64,000 bases of DNA from Geosiphon pyriformis. Lineage: Eukaryota > Glomeromycota > Glomeromycetes > Archaeosporales > Geosiphonaceae. The notes under the pieces are model-generated. The model searched no databases. It was given only the letters and a program-made list of their open reading frames with translations, and had not been told where the DNA came from. The position numbers and the translations under genes are program-made. The DNA is taken from positions 62,001 through 126,000 of the forward strand of contig JAAOMT010000586.1 of assembly GCA_016748015.1 (NCBI GenBank), written 5' to 3'. Positions 39,375 to 52,314 of the stretch are shown piece after piece. How positions within the stretch are numbered: position 1 is the first letter of the stretch; each line of letters opens with the position of its first letter.

Positions 39375-40258
39375 ATGAGCTGGCAAGCCTACATCGATGT
39401 TAATTTACGTACGTATCAAAGCAACAAATTTCCTTTTAACTTTTTTCTTTACTGTTAAATTCTAAAATGCTTCTACGGTGGAGAATAAGTGACCTTTTCT
39501 CTAATGCACTCTTGACTTTTTGGGTTTTTATTGTGATGTTCGCTATAAATAATTTCTTTGATATAGTTGGTACTCAGAAAATAGTTCAGGCTGCGATTTA
39601 TGGTCATAATGAAACTTTGTGGGCTACCTCCAAAGGTTTCTCTGTAAGTTTTTTAACAATTTTAATCAAAGTTATACGATATAATATTTTTAATCGAATT
39701 CAAACCAAGTGTTTGTGCATTTTAATATTATTCAGTTCTTTTTTTTGCGGAACTCGTCATCTGATTATTTGATTTTTTGATTTTTGAATCTATAGATAAG
39801 CAGTACCGAGATTAAAACTATTCTTAAAGGTTTTGATGAGCCCCAGGGTATTCAAGCAAATGGTTTCTTAATCAACGGCGTTAAATACTTTACAATACTT
39901 GCAAATTCTAGGAGTATTTATGGGAAGCAGGTCAGCAAATAATTAACTTCCTCGAATATTTTTTAAACTATTGACTTGGGTTTTTGTTTATATTCTACAA
40001 TTCCATCATTTATATAATTTGATTTTATCATTTTTCGTCTAAAATAAAAGTTAGCCAATGGTATTGTTGCAGTGAAAACGAAGCAAGCCGTAATCATTGG
40101 AATGTACGTCGAAGGCACGCAACCAGGAGAAGCTGCTTTGATTGTTGAAAAATTAGCTGATTATCTTATTAGCGCTAACTACGTATGCAAAATCTTGGCG
40201 CAAATATTTCTCGAGTTTTTTCACTCTAAAATTCTAACTCATTTTTTATCTTCAGTAA
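39375..40258 (+). CDS. Profilin
   Basis: Binds actin monomers and poly-proline proteins (formins) and promotes filament growth at hyphal tips. Exons: 39375-39408 (MSWQAYIDVNL), 39567-39643 (LGTQKIVQAAIYGHNETLWA), 39796-39930 (ISSTEIKTILKGFDEP.., then GVKYFTILANSRSIYGKQ), 40051-40182 (VKTKQAVIIGMYVEGTQPGE, ending LISANY) and 40256-40258. The joined frame is 381 bases, 126 residues, exactly the family's usual size. The N-terminal Trp for poly-proline binding and the DEPQGI and MYVEGTQPGEA signatures are present. The last intron falls directly before the stop, so the final coding exon is only TAA. Reading through this donor instead adds a non-profilin tail, which argues for the splice. Profilin is single-copy in many fungi. 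Confidence 0.93.
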
Positions 40259-40813
40259 CTTTTCAACTATGGCCCTTTTTTTTCCCTCTTCAACGCTTTC
40301 GCTGTTTGACTTGCACATGAACGATTTTTTTACGCGTGCACTTTTTGATTAATTCAGCCGCTTTCATCCATTGTTTTTGTTTACTCTACAAGTCGTACAT
40401 GAATTTTTCGACGAATTGGGACTTCTTTGATGCATTTCTGACTAAAGAAGATTGCTTGCAAGTACCGTGTGAACGCTTTTTCTCTATATATATATATTTT
40501 AAATTACTCGCTAATAAGACCTATGATGCAAGGGTTTTAACGTGTGTAAACAGAGGAAACAAAAGAATCGGTTGTGTACAAGTTATTTTATTTATTGTTT
40601 GATAACTTAAGGAACAACCTTAATTTCCTTAAACCTATTCCGATTCTTGTTGCTCCGTCTCCGACTCCGATTGATCTTTTTCTTGCTTCTTTTCATCTGG
40701 TTCCGAATCAAGGAGGCCAAGGCATTCAATTTGTTTTTTCAATGTTTGATTATCTATGAAAAAGGGGAATTAGATCAAAGGGGAGTTAAAGCTAATTCTA
40801 AAAACATTAGGGA
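40259..40813. other. Convergent intergenic region, profilin / TPR gene
   Basis: The 3' ends of two convergent genes meet here. Short frames on the plus strand around 40336-40760 show no homology and lie where the profilin 3' untranslated region would be. No separate gene is supported. Confidence 0.5.
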
Positions 40814-42633
40814 CTACCTACTCGGATTCCTTTCATAGGCTTTTAAGAATTGTTCTACAGCAATATCATAAGCTTCCAATGCTTCTTCTTCATTTAAAAG
40901 CTCTATTGAAGCTTTTAACATATAGGCATGCCCCAACTTTATCGTGAGAAATATGAATGATTAATTTTTGATTCGCTCAACGATAAAGATAAGATGCTAA
41001 AAACAGTGAAACTCACAATCTCTTGATATATTTCTCCATCTTGGTCGAGTTCCCCCGCTTTCCTCAGCTTTTGAATAGCATCATCAATCGTTATCTATTA
41101 CAATAAAACGAGGGTGAATCTTAGTTTGATAAGACATATTTTAGTAGCATAATTTAAAACTCCTTGATTGTATTAGCTTATTGATATCGTTTAAGCCAGT
41201 GCATTAGACGAGGGTTGGAGCCGAAAACCCACGTAAAAGCAATTCGCCATCGTGATATTATATAAGAGCTGGTCACAAACAGATTTACTTTATAAAGAAA
41301 ATTTTCGAGCCTTGTTTCTTGATCAATGACATGCTTCCTCCTTTACCAATGTGTCTTCATCCTGTTGTTTCGCAGATGTTAATCTAGCAAGGTAAAACAG
41401 ACATGAGCCCCATAATCCTAGAACAAATCCATCATCGTCCATATTCTTTTTGTCGGAGCTGAAATCATAGGCCCCCCGAAGATACTTTATGGCATGGGTA
41501 TATACATTTTTAGCGTGTACTAAATCCGGAAAGATTTTAAATCAATTGTTAATAGCTTCATCTAGAACATAGATAACACCAGTTGTTTGATATTTTATGA
41601 ACCTTGATGAGTGGAGATATTCATTGCTATTGCATATTTTTGCAAACACCTGGCGATGCGAATTGATTCTAAGCTGAACTTTTTCTCGTTATCCCTTCTA
41701 TAAATTGAAACACCCTATGTTGATTGAATAAACCAAAAAGTATTGTGTACTGCGTTGTGCTTCGAATGGGAAAAAGGGATATGTTTAAGAAATATATGGT
41801 TTCTTACCTTGTCGAATGATTCAATTGCGACCTCATAATGATTCAATTCATCTTCATGAATTATATCAGGCTCCTCCTCATTTGACAACTCCTTAAATTG
41901 AGATTCGCGATCATGTTGGGCCTATATTTAATAGTGAAAAAGAATGAGACCGAAGACAAGGAGAAAATAGTAAAGTTAATAATATACAGACCAAAGCGAT
42001 TCTGGCATAGCCAATACCGATCCATGATTCTGCATAATCTTCTTGAATCCTCACTAATTTCTCACAAATACCTAGAGCCTTGAGCTTATAGCTCAAAAGT
42101 TGTAAATATTGGCCAAAGGATAAACAACACATCGCATAGTGATATTTTAACTGCTTCGATGATAGCTTTCCTGTCGTATCTAGACTGCTGGTTGCTTTGC
42201 TTTTTTCCTTATCACTCACTCCTTCTTTTTCAGCTTCTTCCTCACTATTCTCGAGGAGTTTTTCGAACTCTTCCAAAGCGGTCTCATACAACTTTTTTGC
42301 AACACCACCACCACGTTCGTCCGATGCTTCTTTTTCCACTTCTTCCACCGCGAGAGTATAAAGCTGAACAGGGGTTGGTTTTAAAGGAATGATCTTATGG
42401 CTTTCACTGTCAACTTCTTCAGTAAAGTCCAACTCGATTTCACCAACAGCACAGCCAGTGCAAGTGGAGTCTTCACAGTTTGACGCGTGATTCGAGTCCA
42501 GGGAGAAACAAAGTTTCTTTCTTTTATGTGAGAATTCATAAATATTGTTGCTTGAGGACGCGTCAAAAGGTAAAGAAGGGGAGCCATGGTTAGATTCAGG
42601 TGTAGAAGTTTTTCTACGTTTTCCTTTAGACAT
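40814..42633 (-). CDS. TPR-containing protein, ETT1-like
   Basis: Start ATG 42633, stop TAG 40814-40816, about seven exons. The first exon (to about 41992) has a basic, Ser-rich N-terminus (MSKGKRRKTSTPESN), an acidic stretch, then helical repeats: LYTLAVEEVEKEAS, KKLYETALEEFEKLLEN and YHYAMCCLSFGQYLQLLSYKLKALGICE. Later exons add NHYEVAIESFDK, SIRIARCLQKYAIAM, HAKNVYTHAIKYLRGAYDF.., ITIDDAIQKLRKAGEL and a last piece LGHAYMLKASIEL.., EAYDIAVEQFLKAYERNP. The paired-helix pattern is TPR-like. Overall form and length (about 470 residues) fit the fungal ETT1 family (enhancer of translation termination), which acts in the nucleus or cytosol on stop-codon readout. Other nuclear TPR proteins, such as histone chaperones of the NASP group, remain possible. 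Confidence 0.6.
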
Positions 42634-45129
42634 ATTTTTAAAGGCGGGAAATGTCTCAACAAATTAACTTGCTTAATTGTAATTATCAAAAATAAGTTTG
42701 ATTTATTTATTATTCTCTTCTAATGTAGTCCTTCCCCTGTCTACATACGTATGTCTACAGTAAACGCAAACTGCGCTCCTACACGTATTTATTATAATAG
42801 CTTTAGACTTTAAATATTTTTATTTTTATTAATATACTATCTACTTATTTGTTATTAAACATGAAAACCCTAATAGGGGACGAACATATATCACGTCATT
42901 ATGAAAGGGGAATTCAAAATCTCATGTCTCACATGATTTTATATGGCATGTGATTTTGGATTTTTATTAGCCAATTAGAATATAAAAATGTCAAAATCTT
43001 ACGACTTTAAATGACACATGATTTATTAATCAATTAGAATATAGAAATGCAATTTAATTTATTTATCAAACTATAGGTTTTTTCTTCATTTCTTAATTAT
43101 AAAACTTCTTAAGGCTTCAAGTCATAAAAATTAAGTTGTCTTCTTATTTTCTTTTTGAAAATATCTCATGATTTTGTAAGACTAATACTTGTTTAAAATT
43201 AACAGAAAAATTATTAATTAAATTAATAGATCATTTTTGTTTAGCTAGTTATTTTTATTATCTTGAATATTGGTTTTTTTTGTGTAATACAACCAATAAA
43301 AGTATCAGAAAATATGCATTACAAATAAAACAACAGAGATAAATATAATTGTTTGTTGTTAAAGAATAGTAAATATTATATCTAAATATTTTTATTTTGT
43401 TATAATACTTAATAATATAAAATAGAATTAAGTAATAATTATCTTTTTTTTTTTATATTATTTAGATAAGCAACAGAAAATTTTTTTACATTTTTTAATG
43501 TTAAAAAAGTATTAACATATTTTGATATAATTTTCTAATTATTATTAAAATACAAATTTATTGGTATTTTTTTTATTATATTCTAAAAATATGATATTAA
43601 CAAAAAAAAAGGTTTTTTATTAGTATATTGTGCTATAATTATTTTTTCAAAGATAAAATCTTATTTTCAAAAAGTAAACAAGATCTTTTCAATATAATAA
43701 AAGTTTTTTTATTACAAGTTCTAAATTAATTATTTAATCTTGAGAATTAAGATAAAAACCATATTTATTAATTAATAATGTTATTTTAGCAAGTTTTTAA
43801 AAAATATTGTTATACTATACTCAATTAAATTATATGTTAATTAATCAAAAACATATATTCTAACTAAAAAATAATTAAGATTAAATACACAAAATATTTT
43901 ATAATATTTAAAAATGTTTTTTATATAACAAAAATTTTTGTTTAAATTTTTATTAATTAAAAAGATTCAAATAAGTTTAATTTAATTATTAATTTTCAAT
44001 ATTTTATTAAAATAAATATCTTGTATCAATAAATTATATAAATAGCAGAGCTTATATTGTAAATTGATAAAAATTGATAATTAATTATTGTAAAAGATAT
44101 TATTTATATTACTTGGGTTTATAGTATAATTAACTTTTAAAAATTTTGCATAATTTGAAAAGTTTTTCTAACTATAAGAATATCAAAAAAAATTTTGACT
44201 TTGTTATTTTATAAAATAATTACAAATTGAGTAGAAAATAAGACTGTAAATTGTTTAATTTCTTTTACTAAAACAAAATAATAGTGTTTATTAAAGTGCT
44301 TTTTTTTAATTTTATAAAACAGAAACAATTGCAATATTGATTAAATAATAATAAACTTTTATTAATATTATAGTTAATTAATATAACAATAAATAATTAT
44401 TTAAAATAGTACAAAAAAATATTTATTATATTTTAAATTTAGAGTTTTATAGAAATAATTAATAGTTCTAACTTTTATAACTTTTTTTTTATTTGCAACT
44501 TTAAACTCAATATATTTGTGAATATGTAATTTTAAATATTAAATTAAAAAGAATAAGTAATATTACAATTCAAAAATTTAACAAAAAAATCATAAAATAA
44601 TATAAATTATCCAATCATAATATAATATAATAATAATCTTAAAAAGATAATAATTAACATAGTAATAAGTATTATTTTATGATAATAGCAAATATTAACT
44701 TATAATAATAGTAAATACCAATTAATAATAACAATAAACACCAAGTTAAGATATCAAAAAAATGTATTACAATGTGTTTTCTTGTAAAATTATAAACATA
44801 TATATATATAGTAGCTTTAATATTAAAAAAAATCAATTTATTCAATAGTTTTTACTTTAATTATCTTTTAGCTCTTATTTTTAAAATAAATATTCAAAGA
44901 AATTGTTAATTAAAAAGAAATAAAAAAATATTGAAAACAAAATTATCATAATTTAAAATATTAAAAAACTTATTTATGTTATTTAATAAATAAAACTATA
45001 ATTTATTAGTTAAATTTCTTAAAAAAATAATTCTTAATCAAAATTATTTGTATTATTACTAATTAATAAAAATTTTATTATAAAAATTAAGAAAATAATT
45101 AATTACTATTTACAATTATAATTAAACTA
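42634..45129. other. AT-rich intergenic desert
   Basis: About 2.5 kb of very AT-rich DNA with no gene, RNA gene or transposon homology that I can see. A weak two-copy element built on ATTAGCCAATTAGAATATAAAA (about 42967) and ATTAATCAATTAGAATATAGAA (about 43026) is present near the left end, just upstream of the TPR gene. Confidence 0.55.
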
Positions 45130-45277
45130 AGTAAAAAACTTCTTTTTATCCTTTGTTCCAAATTTCTAAAAAAAAGTCTCAAGTTTTTTTGAAAAAAGTT
45201 TTTTTACAATTCAGTACAATAAATCTAAACCCTTTATTCTTGACTATAAGACCACTGTTGGCTGTAGTATTGCTGTT

Positions 45278-47071
45278 ATGGAGAAGGCTGTTAAAGTTTC
45301 TGGTTTTAATAATGGCTTCAGACCTGTTTTTTCAAGGAAAAAGAGGAGAGGTGATGTTTTAAAAAATAGTTTTGGTAATAAGAATGTTGGTCCTAAGGTT
45401 TAGAATAGTCACTCATAAGATTCAGAGACTGGTAACACCACTAAATCTAATAGTATTGATATAGAGGAAGAATGTTTAGTGGAAAAGACAAGTTTTGATT
45501 ATGGAGAAAATAATGCTTTTGCTGGAAGGGATCCTAATCAAATACCTATTGGTTCAAAAGTCAAGACCAAAAAAGTGTTAGACAAGCTATTGGGTAAAAT
45601 TAATTTCTTATTAAGCAACAATAAAAATGATGTTTTTTTGGATGCTCCATTAGAACTCCCTCCACCTTTGAAGAATCTGGTCAACATTTCTGTTTGCAAA
45701 TTCTTTGCTTTGGATATTGGGTTGGACAAAGTGGTTGGAAAATTATCTTAAAAAAAGCTTCAAATGATCAGAAAGTTGTTTTCAAAAATCAATGGTTTTG
45801 GGAAGGCTTCTACCCTCTTAAAATTTGCTGGAATTATCAGAGCAACATTTACTTCTGAATTAAGTTTAGTGCAGGCTTCTAAAAAGGCTGAAGAGACAAA
45901 GATTTTAGTAAATACTAATCTCAAAAAATTTACTAGGCAATCAAATCAGGCTGTAGTTGTAAAAGAGATACCAATTGGGATATTGGCTGAGACTGTGTGC
46001 GCTGTGCTATTTGAGTTTGGAACTATTATGGTGATCAAGATGCAGCTAGTTGGGCTGTAACAGAAGACTGTGGTTGAGTTTAAGCAATTAGATTATGCTA
46101 ATCTGGTCGCAGGGAAGTGGTCTATCTTAATCAAAAAAGATGCAATATATGTTGTTAGGGCAGATTTGGATAAGAAAACATGAAATGCAAGAGATCAGCA
46201 TAGGACACTGTTCTATACACTATTAATAAGAACAAACACTCATGATATCTAGGACTTTATTGGAGCCATAAATGAGAAAACATGCATTATCAATCATTAT
46301 TTGATTACGTATACTCAGACTAGGTGTACTGTTATCTGCTTTGATTCTGCTGAGTCACTGAATGCTATCATAAAAACCATACTAGTACTAAGGGATGTTA
46401 ATCTGTGCTGGTCCTATCTGGTTCTTGCTGAGTGCACCAAGTATGAGAAATCGGGTCATATGTCAATAAGTTGTGCTGTTGGTGGGAAAGTTTCTTTTGG
46501 GGTGCCATTACATAAGGTGCTTTTAGACATGGATAAAAGCAGGCTGGCTGCAATCTATGCCAAATGTTTGGCTCTGGTTGCTTGTCCTGTTTCTTTTGGT
46601 GGTTTCTCTTAGGTAAAAGTTGCTGGTAGATCCTCTTTTTATCTTCTCTCTAGTCATAGTGTTTTAGCAAAAATTGGCTCCTTTTTAGAGATGAAGCTGT
46701 TCTTACTGGTTATGATAAAAGTTAATAATAGGTTTGCTACTCTTGAGCACAGTCTTGCCAGTCTTGTGGAGCAGGTTAGTAAGTTGACTAAGAGGTTAGA
46801 TGCATTTGGACCAACAGTTTCCCAGCCTAGCTCTAGATATTAGCCATTGATGACCCTTTTATCACAAAATCAAGAGGCAGATGTAGTAATGAATGAGGAT
46901 TCAGGTGTATTTACTAGTGATAAGACTGTTGTAGGAATGATGTTGTTCAATATATCTTCAGTATCAAAGCTAAAAGACAGCATGAAGTGTCTAATGGAAA
47001 CAGTTTTGGGTCTTTCAGCCAAAGTGGATAGTCTTGGTGCAGGTTTGATTTCACAACCTCCTTTTCAATAA
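45278..47071 (+). pseudogene. LINE ORF1 copy 2, disrupted
   Basis: From the ATG near 45278 (MEKAVKVSGFNNG..) through FDYGENNAFAGRDPNQ at about 45494 to the C-terminal coiled segment ending FQ at 47071. Stops interrupt at about 45402, 45417, 45748, 46060 and later. The zinc knuckle reads CTKYEKSGHMSISC, so the second Cys of CX2CX4HX4C has become Tyr, which fits a single G-to-A change. It would be an RNA-binding protein if intact. Confidence 0.7.
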
Positions 47072-50000
47072 GTGATTTAATTTGAAAAGTTGCTACATGT
47101 AATGTTAAGGGAATAAACAATCCTGTGAAACAGGATGATATTATTTGTTGGCATAAGGATATGAACAATTTGATCTCTATTGTTACTAAAACTAAGTTGA
47201 AAGATAAGGTCCATTCATAGATCATGAATAAGTTTAGTGGTGTTTGGGTTTTTACTTTTGGTTTGGATTCTGGTTATATGGCTCTGGTGTTGCAATTATC
47301 ATAAACATTTTTCTGGTACAACATGTGTGCAAAGTTTCTAAGATACCTGGTCGACTCTTATCTATTAAGCTGCTCTTCAAGAATAAACTTTCCATGTCTA
47401 TTTTGGGGCTCTACACTGGTGCCTCTTCAGTGGTTTGGTTCTTTCAGGCTGGTGAAATCAACTCTTTCATTGCAAAGACTGTAAATGAATCTTCTTTCAT
47501 CATTCTTGGTAGAGATTTCAATGAAGATAGTTTGCGTAAATGTGCTAGTTTTAAAAAGTATCTTAATCTGGAGCTGGTTAATTCTCTGCTTGGTAGTTTG
47601 GTTGTGAAGGATCCCATGTGAGAAAATTCAAGGTATGTGAAAAAGACAATTAATTACGTATTGGTGTCTTTTAATTTGGTTAATGCAGTTTTAGAATGCA
47701 GTGTTATGGATGTTAATGAGCACTTTGATACTGATTATTGAGCTATTTCTGTGTTGGTGGGTCTGGGTGGTTTGTTGGATGTTCAGTTAAACTCTCTTTG
47801 TAAACAGGCTAATAAGAATTATTGAAAGTTTGATTTCAAGGGTGCTGATGATAATAAGTAAAAAAATTTTAAAAATGCTATGTTAGCCAATACTGGGATG
47901 TTCTCTGATGAGTTTGCTGCTACTGTTAAGTTCTCAGATCTGGATGTTATGTGGAATGTTTTATACAAGATAATGATTTTTTTGGCAAATGAGATATTTA
48001 GAAAGAAATAATTTAAGCATTTTGATAGTGTTTTCACCAAAGTTTTTTCAAGATTTCATAAGTTGGAGCTTTTGGTTTCGAAAATTATTAAGACCTCTTA
48101 TAAGAATAGTGTTGTCAGTTTTGTCTCCCTTATGAAGTGCTGGAACTCTTTGAACAGTATTAAGGTCTCAGTTGTTCAGGATCTCATTAACTCTGGTGTG
48201 AACTATAATTGTGTTTATTCTGCTCTTTCTGATATAAAGAAGTTATATTGTGCATCCAAGCTTGCTAAGTCTCTGGTGGCTAAGAAAACAAACATTAGAG
48301 CTGCTATAGAAAAAAAAATGGAAAGCTTCAAGATAAATAAGGGTCATACAATCAGGAGTGTTCTGGAGCATTCTTTCTACAAAGTGGTTCTGAACCATCT
48401 GGTTGTTGATGATAAGCTTATTTTGGAGCCCAATTCAGTTAAATCTAAGGTAGACATTATTATGGAAAATTGGACCAGGAAGCATAATGTGGTTGCTGAT
48501 GTCTCTGATGATTGGTTTCATCAATATTGGCTTTTAGATTATGTTTTTGATGAAGTCTTTTTTGGTATATTGTGTTTAGTTGAGTTTAGTGAGCTGTTTG
48601 ATGTGGTTTCCAATTTGCCTGATGGCAAAGCTGCTGGTCTTTTGGGTATTACAAATGAGCTTTGGAAACATTGTGACAAGTCAATTCTGGATATGTTTTT
48701 GGTACTTTTGAACTTTTGTCTATCTTGCGAGTTAGTGCTCAGATCTTGAAAAGAGGCTTGGGTCTCAATGATTCTTAAACCATATAAGTGGGAGAGTGTT
48801 CTAATGAATACTTACCCTATTGCTTTGATTGAAATGGCTTGCAATATTCTTTCCAAGATTCTTTCTGATAAAATTTTTTTGGCATGCAGCACTTTTGATG
48901 TTTTTTGTGAGAACAATTTTTTGGTTTTAAAAAATACAACAACTTAGTCTCCTATTTTTGCAATTGAATCAGTGGTTGAGGATGCATTGGAAAAAAATTG
49001 GGAGCTCTGGCTGGTTTTACAGAACATGTAAAAAGCATATGATTCAGTTGGCTAGAAATATCTCAAAAAAAGTTTGATCAGGATTAAGATGTACAACAAG
49101 TTCATTCAGTTTTTCAGTGGTATTTATAGAGATCATACCAACAGGATGATAACAGATTTTGGGTTGATAGATGGTTATTGTGTGCATGATAGTTTGAACT
49201 AAGGGGAGGTCTTTTCTCCTCTTTTATGACATATATTTTACAATTTTCTGCTATGCGAAGTCAAGAGACAAGAAAACATATGTAATTATAGGTTAAGTTC
49301 TCATTTTATTTCAAGAAATGGTCGTGCTAAGTTCCAGGCTAGGCTTTTTTCTTTTTTGCTACTGATGCCTTTGTCGATGATACAATTTGGGTTGGTGGCA
49401 GTCAAAATACTACTCAACATATTCTCAATGTTGCTAGTGAATTTTTTCAGATTAATAATATCTTTATTAATAATGACAAGACAGTAGTCATTTTTATCAA
49501 TTACAAAGTGAACAAGCTCTCTTTATCTATCAGTAGATCGTCAATTTTTATTGCCAAAAAGGGAGAGTTTTACTAATATTTGGGTATTTTTCTTTCAACT
49601 AATGGTTTTTTAAAGCCTAGTTTGGCAAAAGCTCATTCAAACATTTGGTTTTTCATCAACATGATTCTTAGAAAAGCCATTTTAAATAAGCAGTTCTTGT
49701 ATCTAATATCAGCTGTTTTCTATCCTATTATCTGCTATAAAATACAGTTTAGCTTTGTTCTGGTTGGTGTGTGTAACAAGTAGAATGCTTTGGTTTGAAG
49801 GGGTTTGAAGTTTAAGTCTGGTTTACCTCTTGATTTTCCTGGTGATACAATCTACCACCCATCATTCTATGGTTTGAAATTTTTTGTTCAGGTTTAGTCT
49901 GAGAGTAAAGTGGTCTCTCTCATTAGCTTTGTGAACTCTGATGGGATTTTGGGTCGTTTATTTGCTCACAGATCTTATAACTTGCAGGTTTTGTGTTGGT

Positions 50001-51127
50001 GTTTCATTTATCCTTTGAGTTTTCCTGTTTATATTTGGGTTAGTTTTTCTAATAACTTTCTGGTGGGCATGGTTCACATTCTTTTTGATTGAAATTTGTT
50101 CCTGGGTGGATCTGTGGTCAGTTTTTTTCTTTTTCAAGGTGGAGTGCTCATGTCTACTGTTCTTGGCAAGTCAAAATTTCTCAAGTTTCTCTCTTCACTC
50201 TGAAGATATGGCATTGCTTTTGTAGATCAGCTTCGCGATTGTCATGGTGCTATATTTGATTAGTACACCTTTAAGTGATAGAAAAAGTTGGACCCCCATG
50301 GCCCTATTCCTGAGTGGTTTAACCTTTTCATTGCCTTTCTTGATGATATGTCTTTCTCTAATGTTCATCATTCTGTTTTAAATAGTGTTGGTACTATAAA
50401 TATTTTTGGGTCTGATAAGTTTGTTTCTATTTGTGATCAGCTTTCTTGGGTTATCCTTGACAGTATTTCTGTATATACAGATGGGTCTCTAAAAAACTTG
50501 GGCTCAGTTGACAAAAAAGCTGGTGCCAGAGTTTTTTTTAAAGACATTAATTCGGGTTTGGGTGTTAAAGTTTCAGGTTTGATGTTATCTACTTTGGCAA
50601 AAATGCAAGCTATTGTATTGGTTCTGAAGTGTATTTCTTTTTTTAGTTCTGTTCATCTGTTTTCAGATAGTTAATCTGCTTTGAATGCTTTTGAGTTGAA
50701 ATTGGATCTAGTGTGTTCAGATTTTTGCAATCATTGTTGGGTTAAATGTTGGCACGTTGTGAATGTTATTTGTGATAAGAATTTAAGAGTTGCTTGGCAC
50801 AAAGTAAAAGACCATTCTGGTGTCTTTGGAAATGAGTAAGCTGATGTGATTGCCAATGTCATCTTTTTCTCTGAATGGTGTCTTCCTTCTCACTTAGTAG
50901 AATGCTTTTTAGTGGCTAATAGTAATATTGTTTCTGACAACTCTAAACACTTTGTTTGTGATGTTTTTTGTTCCATTAGTTGTGCTCATTGGGAAATTGG
51001 TTCTGGTTCCAGGTTTTTGACTAGTAGTATGCATTTGAACATAAATTGGCACAGCTTCTTGTTGGTTTGGCAGTCTGATTTGCATATGGCCACTGGTTTT
51101 ACTAGCAGTTTGATGGCTAATGTACAC
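47072..51127 (+). pseudogene. LINE ORF2 copy 2, disrupted and 3'-truncated
   Basis: The endonuclease keeps the metal box as GRDFNED (near 47513), which copy 1 has lost. The reverse transcriptase keeps FVDD at 49370-49381. RNase H keeps YTDGSLKNLG near 50475, but its Glu position reads LAKMQAI, where related copies have LTELQAI. Trp and Gln codons have often become stops: for example CNKW of copy 1 reads CNK then TAG near 49780, and LLWR reads LL then TGA near 49225. The frame is lost many times, so no product is possible. Confidence 0.75.
51124..51127. repeat. Presumed left target duplication of Gypsy element B (ACAC)
   Basis: The four bases before the LTR start TGTTACAAG. The matching right copy would lie beyond element B's 5' LTR, outside the window. 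Confidence 0.35.
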
Positions 51128-51438
51128 TGTTACAAGTAATTATTTCTGGTGTGAGAATAAATAACAAACCCATAACTTGGTACTCAAAAGCTATTGATTT
51201 CTGTTAATGTTGGTAATCTGAAGGTCTTATGCAATCTAAAGGGTTTTGGTGGAGTTCTTTGTATAATGGACAAAGATTTGATGATATTTGTAATAGTTTT
51301 CGGAATCGCAATTCCGTCCAATTTCTTTCTCAGCATGGAGGCCAGATTTAGTCTGGTAGTCATGCCCTTCTGGTAAGCTATTCTATAATATATAAAATTC
51401 TACCCTTATTTCTGGGTCTTTTACCAGGCTATCCATTG
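51128..51438 (-). mobile_element. 3' LTR of Gypsy element B, first part
   Basis: Starts TGTTACAAG and carries ATTATTTCTGGTG, ACAAACCCATAACTTGG, CTTTGTATAATGGACA, the CAGCATGGAGGCCAGATTTAG word and GGGTCTTTTACCAGGCTATCCAT. It aligns with the reverse complement of the LTR at 62819-63711 up to 51438, where element A begins. The rest of this LTR resumes at 61559. Confidence 0.75.
51435..51438. repeat. Target-site duplication CCAT, left (element A)
   Basis: CCAT directly precedes TGTTACAG, the left end of element A. The same four bases follow the right end of A at 61555-61558. Removing A and one CCAT restores GGCTATCCATGATGTC, matching the uninterrupted order in related LTRs. Confidence 0.8.
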
Positions 51439-52297
51439 TTACAGATGACAATTTCTGGTGTTGAATTAAATACAAACCCATAACTTGGTGTTCAAAGCTA
51501 TTCTCATTGTCAATAATCTGAAAGTTTGGTATCTGAAGGTTTTGTATCTAAAGGGTTTGGTTGAGTTCTTTGTATAATAGACAGAGATTCAATGGTAATA
51601 GTTTTATTCGTAGCTTTCCGAAACCACAGTTTTGTCAATTTTTTTCTTAGCTTGATGGCTGGTATTTCTCCTGGTAAGCTATCCTCAATCGAGTATTCTA
51701 TCCTTATTTCTGAATCTTTTACCAGTCACGTTTATCTTGACGTCAGTGCCCCATGCGTTAATCTTTAATAGAGTTAGTAAACAATAATAAAATTAAAGCA
51801 AGAAAATAAAGAAAAAAAAATAAAATAAAGAAAGAAAAGAAATAAGCCAAGGCAATTTAAAAGTTAGTATTCCATTAATAGCCATGATCAAGAGCTATTG
51901 TTCCAGTATGGTTAAGTATCAATTACTATCAACACTTCATGTTCATAGTGGAAATGAGTTTGAGATAACAAATAGTTATTTATTAGATGATTGTAATTTG
52001 GAGAGTTGCTTAGATTAAATCTAAAACTAAGAGGTCTGTCTTTTTAGCTTCTAATCCTGCTGCTATATATACATAATTGAGATTCCTTAATTCTTCGATT
52101 CTTTATGACAGGAATCCTGTGATTCCTTTGAGAGGAATTCTGGAATTCTGAAATCCTGCGATTCCTCATTGGGGAATCCTGAAATTCCTGGAATCCTGTA
52201 ATTCCTGAGAGGAATCCTGGAATTTCACATTTACTACGCCTACTTCTGATTGGCTAATAATCATGCTAATATATTTCTTATATTTCTATAAGTAATA
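51439..52297 (-). repeat. 3' LTR of element A
   Basis: Begins TGTTACAGATGACAATTTC and ends AGTAATA. It is collinear with 60694-61554 over its whole length. The GGAATCC/GGAATTCC field is at about 52110-52220 and the TATATATAC word at about 52065. Confidence 0.92.
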
Positions 52298-52298
52298 T

Positions 52299-52312
52299 TA
52301 TTTTCTTCTTTT
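52299..52312 (-). promoter_or_regulatory. Polypurine tract of element A
   Basis: On the minus strand AAAAGAAGAAAATAA sits directly before the 3' LTR, the expected primer site for plus-strand DNA synthesis. Element B has AAAAGGAAGGAATAA at the same place. Confidence 0.65.
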
Positions 52313-52314
52313 AA

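Larger units (their letters stand above)
45130..51127 (+). mobile_element. Decayed LINE, copy 2, cut at its 3' end by Gypsy element B
   Basis: A plus-strand LINE of the same superfamily as the 3.5-10.4 kb copy but a different ORF1 subfamily. ORF1 (45278-47071), endonuclease, reverse transcriptase and RNase H can be followed in order through many stops and frameshifts. It ends at 51127 in the C-terminal domain of ORF2, at SLMANVHCYK, where an LTR begins with TGTTAC. The missing 3' part should lie to the right of the Gypsy stack, outside the window. Confidence 0.8.

Noticed and set aside
40183-40320. Profilin reading on past 40182
   Set aside because: The added residues do not resemble profilin, and a donor/acceptor pair restores the family length.
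41103-41345. A possible tRNA or separate exon in the least AT-rich part of the TPR gene
   Set aside because: It lies between good splice sites, and no cloverleaf or open frame linking to the flanking exons was found.
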